Of a DNA stretch of 64,000 bases, positions 47,981 to 60,459 are shown piece after piece. Origin of the DNA: Drosophila miranda (lineage: Eukaryota; Arthropoda; Insecta; Diptera; Drosophilidae); assembly GCF_003369915.1 (NCBI RefSeq), contig NC_046675.1, positions 3,968,001 to 4,032,000 on the forward strand. Direction: 5' to 3'. The notes under the pieces were generated by a model. It worked only from the letters and a program-made list of their open reading frames with translations. It had not been told where the DNA came from and ran no database searches. Position 1 is the stretch's first letter. Every line of letters starts with the position of its first letter. A program made the translations under genes and the position numbers.

Positions 47981-50900
47981 TTGCTACTGTATGGTATTAA
48001 TCTGCCAAATCCTTTTCGGTTGACAATCCGTCAACACCTCAATTTCCACGAGTTTTCTTGCGGCTGTCAATCACTGGAGGAGCAACTGCAGGAGGAGACG
48101 GAGACACTTACCAGAACCCGCCAAATATGGCTTAAATGCAGAATTGCCGTTACCTAAATTGCAGTCGCCCGTCGCCAGGAATTCAGCAGTTGTTGGTGTC
48201 TTAGTGGCTGTGCTGTGTGTGGGGCCGAGAATGCATCAAGTTGGGTTGACTGTTAATTGAATTAGAGGCTCGCCGCCGCCGCCGCCGCCGCCGCCGCTGC
48301 CACGCGAAATTGACAACTGCATGGCTCTTTAAGTCTGCATGCGACGACAATGACCCTCGAGTGGTAGCCGGGAGCAGCATTCCATTAGTTTTTGAATCGC
48401 GTGCTCTAGACCTCAAACCCCGAGACGATTTTTCCCAAGCCAAAGGTTTTTCCTGGCTTTGCATGGCGATGCCAGTTCGTCACTCAAGCGCGATTACCGC
48501 CGCGTCCCACTCACCTGTCTGTCACATTGGTTGCGCATGCGCGGTGCCCAGCGGGTGACGTGGCACTTAACTAACAGAGACCTTAGGAAAAGGCCGCCGC
48601 CGACCGGGACAGCGGTGAAAATGCTGGACGGACATGTGTGGCATGGCTAAAAACGAAATGGTATATTTGTCATATCACACGGGGTGTGTGCTGCTGCAGG
48701 AGCAAGAGCAGGCGTTGCCACTTTCAAATTCCTCATTAGATCGGCTAATTATCGTGTGCCCCATGGAGGTGTGCCCCGATTTTCGCTCCCCACCAAATTG
48801 CTGCCTCATGGCAGCAGCCCCATAATTGCAGCCTCCATGGGGTCTGCCTGGTCTGCCTGCCTGGGCAATTTTCAACTTATCGAGGTTATCCTCCGCTGCA
48901 CAGCGATCACTTGACCAGAAACAGCACCAGTTGAACTTCTGCTCCCACACGACGCTTGCGGATCATAGATGTGGCCCATGGCTGTTGCCGTTTCCAGAGA
49001 TGCTGCCGCTGTCCTCAATTCTATTCGGTTGGGGTACGTGCAGGTTCACGACCCACATAGCCCCTCCTCTGTGGCTCTCTACTTTCAAGCTTTCTTGAAT
49101 GATTTCAGCATTTTCCAGGCATTTGCCGGCATCTATTGACATTAATCATTGGCAGACTCTTGTAAAAATTTGCAAGTACAAGTCAGGTACTTCTGGGAAA
49201 TGATTGGCTTTCGGCATGCTTTTTTATGGCAGCTTTATGAACAGTCGTCGACTAACATAAAGGAATTCTCTCTTTTCGATTTTTTCCCCCCATGTTTGCT
49301 GGTGGGGCATCCCAGGGAATGAATGCAGGAATGGATACTGGGTACTGGGACTGCTCGTTCTTGTGTGGGTCCCAACTCAATCATTTGGCGCTAGACCGGA
49401 AGGAAGCAGACGCCATTTAGCTGTTGTTTTTGTTGCACTTTTGTTGTCTGCGCCATTTTTGTTGGGTGTCTGTTTTTGTACAAGTCTGCGCATTGTCAGC
49501 CATTGTCCCAGGAGTTCAAGTGAAAGTTTTCCAAGGCAACGCTTTATAGAACGAACGAACGTAAAGCGTAACTTTAACGTTGCCTAATTGGGCATAACGA
49601 CCTGAACATGAAGGGGGGCGTGGACTTTGGATGTGGGCCTGGAATTGGGATTCAAGCACTTAAAGCAGTAAGCAGGCCAGATTGCAGCCCCAGCCCTGCT
49701 CCAAATTGCGGTATGAGTAGATCGCAACATGCCACTTAGCCTCCAACTCAAAATCGTAGGCCAAAATCAATGAAACTGAACGGATTGCAATGGGCAATGG
49801 GGACCTGGTTTTTGGGGTTAGAGAACAGCACACATTCCAGGCAATAGAGCAGACAGTTAGAATGTCACCCACACCCACAATCAGAGGTAGAGTCAGAGTC
49901 AGACTCAGATACAGGCACACATACTCGTACATCACCTGCAATTGCAATCTGTTAACTTGTCCAACAACAGCAGAAACTTCTACTGCCACTGCCACTGCCA
50001 CTCATAGCCAACAATTGACAATAACAAGCAGGCGGCGTCCGCCCAATTTTCAACCCAAACCAAACCGTTGGCCGACTCTTTGTGCTCCTGCTGCTGAAGT
50101 GCCTCTCTGGCCACCGCACAACAACATTGAAAGCAACAGCAACATTGGCGATAACAAGAGCGAAAGGACAGTTTTTGGGGTCGAAACAAAAGATACCCTT
50201 GAAGGTATAGAATTCCTAGAACTACGAGAATATTGAAATACAATTAAAAAAGTTGGCTTTAAAATTGGATCATCTATTGCCGAAACCTTAGAAACTCCTT
50301 TCAGTTACAACGTTCTATGGGCGATATATGTATAATATTTAAAACCCAATGTGATGGCAATACATTTACAATTTTGGCAACAAGAGTTTCGAAAAGATTT
50401 TTTAGACACAGATAGACGTTTGCCGAATCCAGAGCACACACCATAATGAACTATCCTTTCATAGGGTGTTCGAACCGCAGTAACAACAACAACAGCAGCA
50501 ACACAATTGGAGTTGAGTTCTTCAATTGCCCACTGTCCAAATATTGCCAGAACCCAGGAACGTTGCGCATTGTTTGCTCGTTATTATGGACGTGGCTGTT
50601 GATGTGAGCCTGGGAGCGGGAGCTGAGTTTGGGAGTGGGAATGGAACCTGGATGAGGACCACAAATCTTTTGTCTTGGCTCCGCAAAAAACAAAAAAACT
50701 CGTAACATAAATAAATCTCAATTAAACTGCAACCCCTTTTTCGAGGGAGGCGTTTCCCATGGCCAGGATAATAATCAATCAGCTAACAAGCGACTGTCGG
50801 GGCTACTCCTGGATTCCGTGTGGCTGGTCCCCTTCCCCGATCCATGATTCCCCTGTCAAAGATGTCTCTGGCAGTCACACCCCGAGTTTTCCCCGAGTTT

Positions 50901-52097
50901 TCGGCTGCCACTCTTTTCTATGCCACGCCATGCGGCACTTGCATGTTTATTATTTGGTTTGGCTTTTAGAAGCCGGCCCGATCCCGACTCAGAAGAGTGG
51001 GATAGGTACAGGTAGAGGGTGGAAGCAGGAGGAGGGGAGAGTATGGGCCAGGCCAAGTCGCGACGACGTCACAGTCGTTAAGCGTGACTTTTGTGCTGTT
51101 GTTGTTTGTGGTATGCAAAATACCGACGACGGTAGAACGGAACGGGAACGTAAACAAAAAGCCGAACCTCCTCAAGACCAAGTCGAAGTCAAAGTCGAAG
51201 CCACTCCACGAACCGAACCCAAAGGCAAAGAAGAAAGAAAAGTCCCTAGAGGTGTTATGGTAAGAACGATCCATGTATGCCCTATAAATGCTCGTATACT
51301 CGAAATACAGAAGAAGGTTTACCTACGAAAAATTGATTTGATATTGGAATACATATGGATCTTCGAAGATTAAAATATATCAACTTTTCAGCGAATAATT
51401 TTTGGTTAAATAAAGCTAAGAGCAAGGCTATAGATGAGGAACAAATTCCTAGATGAAATATATGAATAAATTACGTTGATAAATCCTCGAATAGTACCTT
51501 AAAAATACAACTTTTTTATCGATTCATCTTTTCATAAGAGGTAAAACTTTTGAAATCAGTTCCAATTAATAGTTTTTAATTTCAATCTTAAAGACATGCA
51601 TTGTACTTCTTTTTCATGATAACATTATAATTTTATTTGTAAACTAATTAACATTTTGTAAAGGGGAATCAGATCACGGGGCTATTCAGGTGAGAGTGTG
51701 CCTCCCACAGTTGGTTTAACTAAACAAGTTTTGTCATTGCCACAATGCACGAGCTGCCACAAAGCTGAAATACCCAACATCATCCAGGGAGAGGTGGCTT
51801 CGGCAACGTTGGCCGGCCTCGTCCATTCAGTCTTTTGCGAGATTTTATCGTGTGCGGACGTGTCTGCGGGTTTATTTGCGAACTCTTTGGCTATATATCA
51901 TACGGGTCCCGGATTCCGCATCCCAAAGCTGCACGCGATTCTCATAGATGCATTGGCCAGCCGTTTGGCGCCACAGCCACAAATACAGCCGCACAGATTG
52001 GGAGTCGTCGTCTCTGATTTAACTTGCAAACGAAAAAGTGACAAAACCAAACGAAAAAAATTAAAGAAGAAGTTCAACGAGAGATATGAGTGCAACA

Positions 52098-55000
52098 ATG
52101 GTGAGGACATATGCTGCGGCCTGGTTGCTCGGGTAAGTCTGGTGTCTGTATGTGTCTGTCTGTCTGTCTGTCTGTGAGGAGGAGTAGGGTCCGGCAGTGT
52201 CCGTGGCTTCCTTCCTTTTTAGTTATATACCAAATTCATCCAGCCCCGCCGCTTCTTCTCGGTCTGGGTGAATGCGTCTGTGCCGGTGAACAAGACCTTC
52301 AGCTCCTCCAAGTCATCGGTCTGCGTGCTGTACTCATGGCAGCTGGGAAAGGGTAGGGAAATCTATGGATTACTGTGTGTCGACTGGGTCGCCTCTGAGT
52401 CACCTACTCGATGGGCATCCAGAGCCTTGGTTGACTGCAGTGTGGCGCTTTTACAAGCTTTTTGGTATAGCTGAGACCAAAACGACGCTTCCTTGCAGAC
52501 TCAGAGGCTATCCTAAGAGCAGAGTGGAGACTATTCGGTTGATTGGAGGAATTTTTATGGTTATGTTTATCGAATGAGTATCGTTATGGAGTTTAAACTC
52601 AAGTGTAAATAGTCGTTTAATACCTTCTCATCTGGCATTTGGCCTTAGCCTTGTCCGCCTTTTCCGAAGGAGCCTTCACCACTGGAAGTGTATCCCCGAT
52701 CTGTTCGCACCCCGGCTCTTCCACTGGAAGTGTATCCCCGATCTGTTCGCACGACGGCGTGGGTGTGGTCGGTGGCTCTACTAACCCCTCTTTGTGCCGA
52801 TCGGCTTCTAATCGTAGCTCCTTCACCTCCATTAGAGTGAACTCCATCAGCTGATTGAGTGTGTGCATCATGTCGTTTTCGATGAGGCCAGTTAGGTTTT
52901 GAAAGTTTTGGTGGATTACGTTCAAGGCATCTAAGAGCGGCTTCTGTACCTCTGCCTCAACGTATGTGGTCGTGGTCTGGCTGTGCAAGGATCGGTTATT
53001 AGTCGTGGTTTGCACGGCCACGCAGTTATTTCCCCGCACTGTCTGGATGCCCACACAGCAGATATCCGGGCTAGTTTGATTGCCACTGTCTCCTGTATTA
53101 GGAATCCATTGCGTGGATATGGTATTGCAATTCGGAGCCTGTCCCTGGCTACCGATGGACTTTTCTTCGATGGCTTTGTTGTCTTGGATCATGATCGGAT
53201 CAGATGTTTGGCTGCCTGTGGTTTCCAGAATCGTTTGAGACTCTGGTGCTTGACTGGCCTTAGTCCCTTGGTTCATCGAGGAACAGGGGGTTTGGCTGCC
53301 TTTCGTCTCCTGAATGGTTGTCGGATCAGTTTGGCTGCCGTTGGTCTTCTGGATCATAGTTGGATCAATCGTTTGGCTGCCTTTGGTTTCCTGAATCATC
53401 ACCGGATCAATAGTCTGACTGCCTTTGGTATTCTGGATCATCGCTGGATCAAGGGTTTGGCTGCTTTTGGTCTTCTGGACTTTACTATATTCACGCTTTT
53501 TGGTGCCTCTATTCTTAAAGGTCACTTGTGGTGTTTTCTTTGCCTGCATCAACCGCCGGAGACGCTTTGCAATGCGACTCAACCGGCTGGGAGTACACCT
53601 CCTCCTCCTTATGTGTAGAATTGTGAGTAGACCATTCTTCATGGTATAATGCACGGCATATCTAAGGGGGGCGACATGAGTCCATCCGTCCTGGCTTCAA
53701 GAGCCCCGTTCACACTTACCTCACTTTGCCGCACGGCACTCGCCAGTGGCCATGGTGACTGCCACTTGGACCATCGGCCATGGACTTTGCCAGCAGCTTC
53801 TTCAAATCGATTTGTATATTCAGATTGCGTCCCATTGTATCTTATTGGTATTCGCTCAAAATTCTCAACTTTTCAATTTTGACAAACAAAATTTTTATTT
53901 GTTATGTGGGAATATTAGGTTGATGGCTGGCGGAGCTGTAATGATATATGACTGAATGGATTCATGGAATTCTAATGAACAACCTACTAAGTTTCCTACT
54001 TCCAATCGAATTTTCACACGAAACCCTTTTGTAATTTTGAAATTTGTCTTTAAATATCCAACACAACACGCAATCTGTGCATCGCTCCCCGTGGCTGCCC
54101 AGGTCGGTGGTTCCATGTTGTTCCTGCTGTTTGTGTGTATGGCTTGCGGGCTCCTTTGTGCTGGCGATTCATTAATAATTCAAAAATGCCGCATATGTTG
54201 CACTCTGTAGTGGTACGGGATAGGGATGGAGGCAGGACGACAGCAGAAGCGACAGCAGCGGCAGCAGCAACAGCAACAAAAATGCATTCACTTATTCTGC
54301 AATTTATCAATTCGAAGTTAACATGAAAATGGCCACAAAAACCACAGACACACAGACACAGAGGATACAAAGGCCATGTGGCAGGAGTTGGAGTCGGAGC
54401 CGGAGTTTGAGTCCCTGCCTCGGGTGTTTGGATGAAGTTGGGTCTGGACCTCGGCAGCAGCATGTGGTGGCCCCTGCTAAATACGTGTTGATTTGAGCGC
54501 CTTTCGATTGGATTTGCAATCCATGCACAAAAACATACAAAAATCGATTGGAGGAGAGAGGATTGGAGCTCCGACCCGGCCCGGCCCGGCCCGGCCCGAC
54601 CATCCATCAGCGTGCCTCTAATCCCGCCCAGAGGCATGGCTTCCTTTGTGTGCCTTGTGTCTTCCCACTTGGAATTTATGCAGCTTCTTCTTCTAAGGCT
54701 CCTCTTTGCATGCATTATGTGGAGTGCGCGACTCAGACCGAGACCGAGGCTCAGAAATGCCATGCACGTCTTGTGGCCTTCGGTTACATTTATTGCATAA
54801 AACTTGGCCAATTTCCATTATAATTTGTGTCGACCAGAGACCGCCAAGAGCCAAGAGGCGATTGAAGTACCTCGAAAAAAAAAAAGAAACGGAAAACTAA
54901 AAACGAAGACGCTAAAAGCCAACTGCTTAGTCGGTCAATAACATTTCTTGACTTGACAAAGTATCCAATGGGAAGATCTCTCTTAAGAGGCTCTCGATGG

Positions 55001-58000
55001 TTCTCTGGGAACAGTTTGTCAAACGCTGACCTAAGCCATTCCATGGCATGCCATTCGGAGTGCTGTAAATCGAACACTGAGGGAAAAAATTGCACCCAGA
55101 TAAAATATCCAGAATAGTGCGTAGGCTTTTAAGGTTTAAAAACGTATAAATATATCTTATGGATATATCTTTCTGTTAGATAGATAACCTATACTATAAT
55201 GTTTGTAAATCCATTTCATTTTATTTAACTCATTTCTATGTGTAGTCTTTTCGCTCAGTGTAGTACATTATACTACTGATATACTATCCTTCTCAGGCCC
55301 CCGTATCAGTGATTGGAACACCCTGGGAGATAGTTAGAGCTTGGAATTTCATCTAATGCTCTCACGCCTTCATGGGTTTCCCATTTCCCAGCTCTCCATC
55401 TCTGATCGCTCTCCATTTCCCTCACCAAGCTCTTTCTATCTTCTTTCCTACTCTATCACTAGTGTGCTGTAATTGTACGTGCTTATTTGCATTTTTATCT
55501 GCTTTGTTGTACGCTTTCTTCCGTGCTGGTATCATTACTTGACACTGCCACACCAGAGGAACCAGAACGGGAACCCCTCTTCCTCGGAAAACCCCCACTG
55601 GTCTCTGGGGCAGGCAGTGTCCATCCGTGCGTCCGAAGGTGTACAATTTCAAAGAGGGCGGGCCCCTCTGTTAAAGTCATCTCTTGGGTTACACTTTACC
55701 CCTCGACAAAAAAAGAGCTAAAATAAAAAAAGGGAACATAATGAAGACCTGAAGTCCGGGCCACTTGTCAAAGCCTGCCGCCTTTGCCGACTGATTGACC
55801 CTGAACCCTGTGAAGGAGCAGGAGCAGAAGCCGGGAGTAGGGAGCTGGTGGTATGGAGTGCCTGGTGCCTGGTCAGCAGGGTCCAATCAAAACCGCATGG
55901 AGCCTAATCCCCTCTAGAATTTCGCACATAAAATACAACAGCAAATAATGCCAGCGTATAAAACGACAGCCATAAAAGTAATTTCATTTTATTTCTGTTC
56001 AGATTCTGCTGTCTCGTTTGTCTAGCTGCCGCGGCGCAGGGCAGCAGCAGCAGCAGCAGTCGTTCGGCACTGGCCAAGGATGTGGCGCACATGCACAAAA
56101 TCAAGAGGCAGCAGCAGGACAAACACCAGCAGACGCTGCAACTGCAACTGCAACAAGGAGTGGCTGTAACAGGGGCCAAGCAGCAGAAGAAGCAGCTGGC
56201 CAGAAGCGCACATGGCCTCAATAAGAAGCTCCTCGGGTGAGTAGCCAGTGGAGGCAGGGCAGGGGAGGGGGACAAATGTTGCACGCCTCTTATTTTGGGC
56301 TTAATTAAAGCACTGTTTTTGTGCCCGGCACTAAGGCCATAAATTACATAATGAAATATTCATGGAAATACCTCTCTCCCGCTCTCTGCCTGCAACCATC
56401 TTCTGCTTGGCGGCTAACCTCTGTTACACTCTCTGTTTGCCTCTTTCCCCTCTGTGTTGCAGCCAAATGGGCTTCATGAAGGTGAAGGCTCCCAACAGCC
56501 ACAACCGGAAACGTTTGGCCGTTGAGTCACGACGCCATGCCTCGCGCGATGATTCACACATGTTCATCATCAAATTGCCGCCAAATATGCACTACTATGC
56601 AGGACCCAATGCCGTGCCACACAATGCACCACCGATCGGCAGCAGCAGCAGCAGCAGCAGCCAAAAAGGCAACGCACCCAAGAAGATGGAAGCGGCGGCA
56701 GTGGCAGCAGCCTCGAGAAGATCTGCCACACAAGCACCGGCCAAGGCAGCAGCAGAAGCCGCAGCAGCAGCGGCAGCGGCAACCACAACCGCAACGGAGG
56801 CGTCGGCGTTGAAAGCTAACGGGAAAAAGGTAAACGGGATTCCATTAGGTTACACCATAGACGCACACAATGCCAGCAATGCACTCGCACTCGCACTCGC
56901 ACTCGCGTCTCCCTCTTGGCCAGAACTGGCTCGATGGATGGCCAGCCAAGCCACATGGGTTGGCTGGGGGTTTCTGGGTTCTGGGTTCTGGCTCTGATGT
57001 TGACTCTCGACTCTGGTTCTGGGCAACTGGTGATAAACATCGGCCGCGCATGCGCATAAAACAAATTGCAAAAGAGAGAGAGAGAGATAGAGAGATGCAG
57101 TAGAAACCAAAGAAGATGTCGAAAGAGAGAAGCAGAAAATGGATTACCCATTTGGGCCGATGGCAACAGACATGGGAGACATGGAGACGTGCAGTCATGG
57201 TAGTCACCCATATAGACGGGAAATACTTGTAAGTAAAACCAAGACTAAAGTTGGACCTCAGCTGCTGAGCTGCTGAACTGCTGATGATGGCCGACCGACA
57301 TACAAGCTTCAACTGCAACTGCAGCTCCCTCTCCAAGCTGCAGTTCCACATAATTTGTTGTATTCCCAAAATGGGTATCTTGGGCAGGCCTATAAATAGC
57401 ATTGACATAGGGTTTTCCCTCTCTGCTCTCCAGCTGTCATTCTGTCTGTCCACTGGGTATCCCTTAGTCGAGCAAGTGTATGCCGCATTCCCAGTTGTAA
57501 AACATTGCCTTTTGGCTTGTAGCTGTTGCTGTTGGGGCTTGGGTTTGTTGTGTGTGCAGAATTAATGCGGCAAGTGTCAATGTCAGTGGATGTGGGACAG
57601 AAAACAGGGAACATCCAGCAGGCAGGCAACATGTGGATGCTTCCCGAACAGAGGCACGAAAATTATTACGCTCTCACGACTCCTGCTGGAGGTTTGGCTC
57701 TTTGGAGTGATGCCACATGAACCAGAAATTAATATGCAAGCCATTAACCAACTCCGAGCTTCAATTAAAAATGCAATTTGTTAGAGTCAGTCCCACAGAG
57801 CAGCCACCAGCCACCAGCCACCACTAGCCACTAGTCACTGATCACCGTTGAGCCTAATATAGACGCCAGCCAGTCCGTACTCCGTGTCCCGAGCTGATTT
57901 ATGGGACGCCAGTCTACGAGTCGCGAGTCGCGAGTCCAGTCCAGTCCAGTCCTGTCCGTGCGTAATGTTGTCTAATCAGTGAGTTTTTCAATTGCAGGTC

Positions 58001-58384
58001 TCATTTCCCTTCAGCTCGAATGGTCGGCCGGGTCGCATCTACCACTGGAACCTGCCGGTGCTGAAGCAGGCACTGCAGAAGAAGCCGCACTTTGCCCACG
58101 TCTCGGCATCAGACCGCAACCGGCTGCTGGACATCGAGAATATACCAACCTGGCGCAAGCCCTGGGAAAATGAGACCATGGAGAAATCAATCACCACCAG
58201 CAGCGGCAAGTCCAAGTACAAGAAGTCCCTCAAACCGAAGTCGCCCACATACTATGCCCCCTCGCAGGCGGTCAGCAAGCAGAGTTTCCACAAGTACTTC
58301 GCCGGCAATGGGAAGCCCAAGGGCTTCTATGTCATCAAGGAGCACCAGAGCAAGCCGCAGTTCTATCACAACATCATATCATAA
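52098..58384 (+). CDS. Predicted secreted 340-aa protein, family not recognised
   Basis: Four exons, 52098-52132, 56003-56236, 56463-56829 and 57998-58384, join with matching phases. Exon 1 ends GG and exon 2 starts A, giving MVRTYAAAWLLGFCCLVCLA followed by AAAQG, a textbook signal peptide with cleavage near residue 23-25. The mature part has Ser and Gln runs, several basic pairs (KIKR, NRKR, SRR) that could be convertase sites, the block SHMFIIKLPPNMHYYAG, a polyalanine stretch (residues about 185-205) and a conserved-looking C-terminus: GRIYHWNLPVLKQALQKKPH, PTWRKPWENETMEKS, SFHKYFAGNGKPKGFYVIKE. No enzyme motif or transmembrane segment is seen. It may be an extracellular matrix or peptide-precursor protein. 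The first intron contains another gene on the opposite strand. Confidence 0.75.
52617..53835 (-). CDS. Nested 386-aa protein with SQT-motif repeat array
   Basis: Exons 53835-53720 and 53661-52617 join in phase 2 across a 58-base intron. The start is MGRNLNIQIDLKKLLAKSMA, the junction reads CGKVRYAVHY, and a basic segment follows (HIRRRRCTPSRLSRIAKRLR). Then comes a tandem array of period 14, with units such as KGSQTIDPVMIQET (SQT or SQA repeated seven times), followed by further NQT, GIQT, VQT and SQT motifs. Residues about 265-325 are a probable coiled coil (LLDALNVIHQNFQNLTGLIE). The C-terminus has two copies of CEQIGDTLPV, encoded by a 32-bp perfect DNA duplication, and a basic end. The [K]xSQT motifs resemble dynein light chain LC8 docking sites. 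No family is recognised and function is unknown. It lies wholly inside the first intron of the secreted-protein gene. Confidence 0.75.
52679..52752. repeat. 32-bp perfect direct repeat inside the nested gene
   Basis: Bases 52679-52710 and 52721-52752 are identical and 42 bases apart, so the unit is 14 codons and stays in frame. It encodes the two CEQIGDTLPV copies. Confidence 0.9.
53836..56002. other. Remainder of the secreted-protein gene's first intron
   Basis: Contains the probable promoter of the nested minus-strand gene just above 53835, a (CCCGG)5 tract at 54575-54598, and a small inverted-repeat element at 55074-55261. Minus-strand open frames near 54.1-55.1 kb show no splice or homology support. 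Confidence 0.45.
55074..55261. mobile_element. Possible small MITE, 188 bp
   Basis: The ends are ACACTGAGGGAAAA and TTTTCGCTCAGTGT, inverted repeats of 14 bp with one mismatch. The interior is A/T-rich and noncoding. I see no clear target-site duplication. Confidence 0.4.
56830..57997. other. Third intron of the secreted-protein gene
   Basis: Contains a (GCACTC)n run at 56880-56910 and GAGA-type sequence near 57075. No exon is seen. Confidence 0.5.
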
Positions 58385-58673
58385 TCTAATCAGCCCATAG
58401 CTCCCCGCCTTGCGGGCTTCTATTCCTATTCCCCTATTTAACTTCTACTTCTACTTTAGAACACTTCCGTCCAGTTTCGACTAGGATTGTAATGGCAGTC
58501 CTTGTATAATACTCGACCGCATTTGCTGTCCAACAGTTGGGCGTGTGAAATCTATTTTTATAAACGCAAAGAATACAATAACAGCGTCGGGATGGTCCAT
58601 GGTCCCCACTGCATCAATACCGGGGACGGACCATTCCGAACTGCATTTTAGCTGCTAAGCATCTGCGGAAAGC

Positions 58674-58734
58674 AATAAATTATGGCAAATATCAATGCTA
58701 GGTTTAAGTGCATGTACGATTTTGTTTTAATAAA
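58674..58734 (+). terminator. Polyadenylation signals of the secreted-protein gene
   Basis: AATAAA occurs at 58674-58679 and 58729-58734, 290-350 bases after the stop codon. Confidence 0.55.
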
Positions 58735-60459
58735 TAAATATTGACTGATTTTTAAATGCACTCAAGGGTCTTTACTACTCCACGACCTCTCCACTGAATC
58801 AGACAAAGAAGCGACAAAGAGGCGGTACTGTCTGCTGTCTGTTGTCTGGGCTCTGTTCTCTGTTCAGTTTGTTGACTTTGACAAAGGTAGATGTGAGCCA
58901 CAAAAAGGTGGGGCGAGTGTCTGGCAAATTTTGGGCGACGGCGAAGAACGAGACTCTTGAGCCAGCACCGCAGTCGTCTGCTAATTATATAAGCCATAAG
59001 CCATAAGACATAAGCCTGATCGTGTTCTCTCACTGCGAACGAACCCTTTGCGAAAGATCTGCACCGGCGAGAAATGGAAACGGAAGCGAGGCGATCGTGC
59101 GCATGCGCAATATCTCATTTGGCAGAGATTCAAAATTCAGATACAGATACATACATATTTATAAGCCCAGCGCCAGGTCGTAATAAGTAACAAGAATAAT
59201 AATAATAATAATCTTAACAACGACAAAAAGTCGCAGATATAATGGGAGATGTGGCGCACACCTTCAAACTGCCGCATAAATAATGTTGTTTGGCTTTTCT
59301 TCTCTTCACTTAATTTCCCATATTTTTTTCTGTTTCTGTTGTTTTTTTTGGCGACTCTGCCGCATAATTGTTTTCGCGGCTTACGCCTTCCTGCGTTTGC
59401 CGGCTGCCGCTGCTGCTGCTGACTCACGTACGTTGAACTTTTCACCCGTATCGTATGCCCATCAGAATGCGTACGTACGAGAACGAGGGTCTGGTCTGTC
59501 GTATTGAGTGCGCGGCTTAAGTAGATTTAATGACTTGTAGTTTTGTAGTAGCCACAGACCAGAGAATGAAACACACATAAATCACTTTTATGACAAATGC
59601 CGTCAACTGATTACTGTCGAAAGCCGCCAGGACGCGTGTGGCTGAGGCTGGGCCCGACGGCAAGGCATTGAATTTTTATGGCCTTCATCAATGGAAATTG
59701 CTTTGTTGGCCTCCACTAGGCGGTAATGCAGATAACAGTTACCGCAATCAAATGTCGGATAACATTCGTTTGTCTAAATGTGCCATTTCTTAAGCCAAAA
59801 GCACGGACAAGTGTCTGGCTATCAGTGGCACACAGTTGTAGTATCGTTGTTGGAGGCAGAAGTTGCAACATGTTAACGCCATTTCCGCTTGTCATATCAA
59901 AATAATTATCTCAAACTGTTGCCACGACCAAGTCCTAGGTACCCAGCCACAGCCACAGACACACCACACCATACCACTCAAAACCAAACCAAACTGAAGC
60001 GAGTCCACGATATGCGACAATAACAAGATCTACTCCGAGCGCAGTCGTTTGCATGCGGGGCATAAGCTCAGAAGTTGATCCGCAGAACTCGTTCTTCACG
60101 CAATCTTGATTGTAATTATGTAATTCCGAAATTCTAACTAATTAAACCAACATTGCAGCTAATTGTATTTACATAACGTACCTGTTTGGGAGCAGCTTGA
60201 CTCCTGTCCAAGGCATACGCGCTGTGCTTAAGATAATAAGATGACTTAATCTTAGTGCTTGATTTAAATTGATGTTCAAACGTAACGGCTGTGGTATTAG
60301 GCGCCACCTGGCGACATTGTCTCTTGAGTTGCTGGAGTTAGCACTAATCGATTGTTTGGCGCGCATTTTGATTTATATACATTCAGGATGACCAAGCCAA
60401 GCTCACATATTGTTCATTTTAATGACATAAGGGTACAGAAAGTTCTATAATCTTTTCTT
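58735..60459. other. Intergenic sequence
   Basis: No gene supported. It includes an AGGTGGCGC motif (minus strand) at 60301-60309. An ATTAAA on the minus strand at 60418-60423 could end the small peptide transcript. Confidence 0.45.

Larger units (their letters stand above)
46846..52097. other. Gene-poor interval between Sce and the secreted-protein gene
   Basis: Apart from the Mon1 fragment and the small ORF listed, I see no gene. There is a (CGC)n tract at 48271-48296. A plus-strand stretch at 48079-48160 (LEEQLQEETETLT) looks weakly coding but has no boundaries. The end nearest 52.1 kb should hold the promoter and leader of the next gene. Confidence 0.45.

Noticed and set aside
48271-48296. 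(CGC)n tract as a CRISPR-like or structured repeat
   Set aside because: A plain trinucleotide microsatellite with no spacers.
51698-52177. 159-codon plus-strand frame before the secreted-protein gene
   Set aside because: It overlaps the signal-peptide exon in a different frame, runs past its donor into a TGTC microsatellite, and shows no family features. It is probably leader sequence.
54790-55095. 101-codon minus-strand frame overlapping the small MITE
   Set aside because: The start lies in the element's inverted repeat and the tail is poly-Phe from a poly-A run; no homology.
56570-56812. Poly-Leu/Gln/Ala open frames on both strands
   Set aside because: They are other-frame readings of the GCA repeats in exon 3 of the secreted-protein gene.
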